From the NCBI GenBank assembly GCA_947454215.1, contig CANGJN010000024.1, forward strand, positions 1-7,287: DNA of 7,287 bases. The letters are read 5' to 3'. Origin of the DNA: Neisseriaceae bacterium (lineage in GTDB: Bacteria; Pseudomonadota; Gammaproteobacteria; Burkholderiales; UBA11063). This document shows positions 6,042-7,287 of this stretch, one piece after another. The notes under the pieces were generated by a model. It worked only from the letters and a program-made list of their open reading frames with translations, was not told where the DNA came from and did not search any database. Position 1 is the stretch's first letter, and every line of letters starts with the position of its first letter. Made by a program: the position numbers and the translations under genes.

Positions 6042-7049
6042 TTGAAAAAAATTTATATAATTTTTTTTGAGATACTACTTTGTATTAACACAAATTCAAT
6101 GTATAGTTTATCGTTAAAAGATATAATAGAATTTTTACAAAATAATGATACTCCTCTTAATTGTTATCAACCTGAGGAACAGGAGAGTCTTGAAAACAGT
6201 TGTAGAATAGAAAAATCAAAAGATATGAAGGATACTATAATACTAACTTTTTCGGAATTATATAAATCATATTATTTATATAACTATCAAATTTACTTAA
6301 ACTACAAATATGATGGGAAAGATTATAAATTAAATATAATAGACCAGACAATCAATTCTATTAAAAGCAATTATTTTGATATAGAACGCCCTGTAATAAC
6401 AGAAAAAGAAAAAGATTCAATTATCATTTACTTGCTGGTTCATCAATACCATGTTTCGAGAATTAAGTCTAATTACAGATTAAAGGTAGTTATTTCTATC
6501 GTAAATAATCCTAGATTAGGTGAAATTATAACCAAGGATATTGAAAAAACATTATTACCTTATAAAAATTGGTATAATGGCGATCTTGAACTACCAGTTG
6601 AACAATTCAAGGATGATATAGAAAGGCTAATGATTAAAGTTCCAACCGTTAAAAGCAAAGAAGATTTGGTTTATATTTATTCAAATTTAATGGATCATGT
6701 GATTTTATGTACCTTTGATGGATGTAAAGAAAATATGTTCATTATTTTAGAGAATATATTAAGACATAGAGATAAGTACCTTGAATTACCTTTAATTTTA
6801 AAAATAGAAATCAGCGATTTTTGGTATTATGAGATGGATTATAATTTAAATTCAAAAAATGGTTATCAATGGTGCTTTCATTATATATTAATTTATAGAA
6901 CTGAAGATAATAAAGTTTATGTTATAGATCCTTTATATAGAACTGATAAGTTAACTCAATTGGCTCATATCCCTTTATTATCTAACTATTTAGATGAAAT
7001 TGATCCTGAACATAAAAGCCATATTAATCTATTTACATATAATCATTAA
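6042..7049 (+). CDS. Exported protein of unknown function with a protein-glutaminase-like C-terminal domain (tentative)
   Basis: I do not recognise this 335-residue protein as a named family. It begins with a Sec-type signal peptide: MKK, a hydrophobic stretch IYIIFFEILLCI (4-15), then a polar NTNSMYS region. There is no proper lipobox, so it is probably periplasmic or secreted. The middle (about 25-210) is Tyr-, Ile- and Lys-rich with no motif I can assign. The last third has TFDGCKENMF with Cys228 (Cys223 nearby), then GYQWCFHYILIY with His280, then KVYVIDPLYR with Asp296. This order and the flanking residues (Gly-Cys, Trp-x-x-His, Val-Ile-Asp-Pro) recall the Cys-His-Asp triad of protein glutaminase (Cys156, His197, Asp217 in the Chryseobacterium enzyme) and related papain-fold deamidases. 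That would make it a candidate secreted deamidase or effector; this is inference from motif layout only. The start is TTG 6042. The gene lies 154 nt after birA, so it is probably a separate unit. Cysteines 41 and 54 could form a disulfide. Confidence 0.75.
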   Translation: MKKIYIIFFEILLCINTNSMYSLSLKDIIEFLQNNDTPLNCYQPEEQESLENSCRIEKSKDMKDTIILTFSELYKSYYLYNYQIYLNYKYDGKDYKLNIIDQTINSIKSNYFDIERPVITEKEKDSIIIYLLVHQYHVSRIKSNYRLKVVISIVNNPRLGEIITKDIEKTLLPYKNWYNGDLELPVEQFKDDIERLMIKVPTVKSKEDLVYIYSNLMDHVILCTFDGCKENMFIILENILRHRDKYLELPLILKIEISDFWYYEMDYNLNSKNGYQWCFHYILIYRTEDNKVYVIDPLYRTDKLTQLAHIPLLSNYLDEIDPEHKSHINLFTYNH

Positions 7050-7083
7050 ATATGCAGAGATTTAATCATAAAACTAACACACT

Positions 7084-7103
7084 TAATCTTTATTTAAAGA
7101 TTA
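7084..7103. terminator. Small hairpin between convergent genes, possible weak terminator
   Basis: TAATCTTT at 7084-7091 and AAAGATTA at 7096-7103 form a perfect 8-bp stem with a 4-nt ATTT loop, 34 nt after the TAA of the 6042-7049 gene. It overlaps the stop codon of the minus-strand reading frame. The stem is AT-rich and no real T-run follows on either strand, so termination is only suggested by its position between convergent genes. Confidence 0.3.
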
Positions 7104-7287
7104 TTAGTATCCTATCCAAAGTAGTAGGTAAATTGCAAAAAATAGACAACATTGTATAATATTTAAAATGATTGCATAATACTTCTTTTAATTCTAGATT
7201 AGACATAATAGGTTTTAAATCATCTTTAATTAGATTTATTACATTAACAGAAACATTCATCATTGACAATAACTCAAGCGTTGTATC
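7090..7287 (-). CDS. C-terminal end of an unrecognised minus-strand gene, cut by the window edge
   Basis: Read on the minus strand from base 7287, one frame stays open for 65 codons to TAA (complement of 7090-7092) and has no start forced within it, so the gene would begin beyond the right edge. The peptide opens DTTLELLSMMNVSVNVINLI and ends TTLDRILIIFK. It has an ordinary, balanced composition, with Asp, Glu, Lys and Leu spaced as in helical protein and no low-complexity stretch. An open frame of 65 codons in DNA this rich in TAA and TAG triplets is suggestive of coding. Convergent orientation to the upstream gene is natural. No family is recognised; an in-frame Met at residue 9 means a short ORF starting inside the window cannot be excluded. 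Confidence 0.55.
   Translation of the reverse strand, partial: DTTLELLSMMNVSVNVINLIKDDLKPIMSNLELKEVLCNHFKYYTMLSIFCNLPTTLDRILIIFK

Noticed and set aside
6042..6100. Lipoprotein signal at Cys14 of the exported protein
   Set aside because: The sequence before it is Ile-Leu-Leu-Cys, which lacks the small residue expected directly before the cysteine of a lipobox.

Overview
The window is strongly AT-rich throughout. It carries a compact plus-strand operon for Gram-negative envelope synthesis: the 3' part of an OmpH/Skp-type periplasmic chaperone gene, then lpxD, fabZ, lpxA, lpxB, rnhB, a stand-alone heptose-1-phosphate adenylyltransferase gene (rfaE2/hldC type) and birA. The order skp-lpxD-fabZ-lpxA-lpxB-rnhB, with no lpxI between lpxA and lpxB, is the gammaproteobacterial (or betaproteobacterial) arrangement, not the alphaproteobacterial one. 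With the base composition this suggests an AT-rich gammaproteobacterium of the Francisella-like or intracellular kind. That placement is an inference: the window has no rRNA or other decisive marker.

Bases 1-5887 are packed almost without gaps. Six of the seven junctions between skp and birA are 10 nt or less, or overlap; the seventh, rnhB-hldC, is 1 or 13 nt depending on the hldC start. The genes are probably co-transcribed and partly translationally coupled. LpxA and LpxD acylate the UDP-GlcNAc-derived precursor, LpxB makes the lipid A disaccharide, and FabZ acts on the same 3-hydroxyacyl-ACP pool that LpxA and LpxD draw from. Skp escorts outer-membrane proteins across the periplasm. The RfaE2-like enzyme would make the ADP-heptose used for the inner core. 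RnhB and BirA are housekeeping passengers. The Skp-like protein carries an unusual tail containing three 12-residue repeats. BirA lacks the segment that forms the adenylate-binding loop in E. coli BirA.

Bases 5888-6041 are non-coding and hold a large imperfect inverted repeat. After it, 6042-7049 encodes an unrecognised exported protein starting at TTG. Its C-terminal third has Cys, Trp-x-x-His and Val-Ile-Asp-Pro elements laid out as in protein-glutaminase/papain-fold enzymes, which makes it the most promising novel item here. At the right edge, 7090-7287 on the minus strand is open to the window end and looks like the C-terminus of a convergent gene. A small hairpin lies between the two convergent genes.
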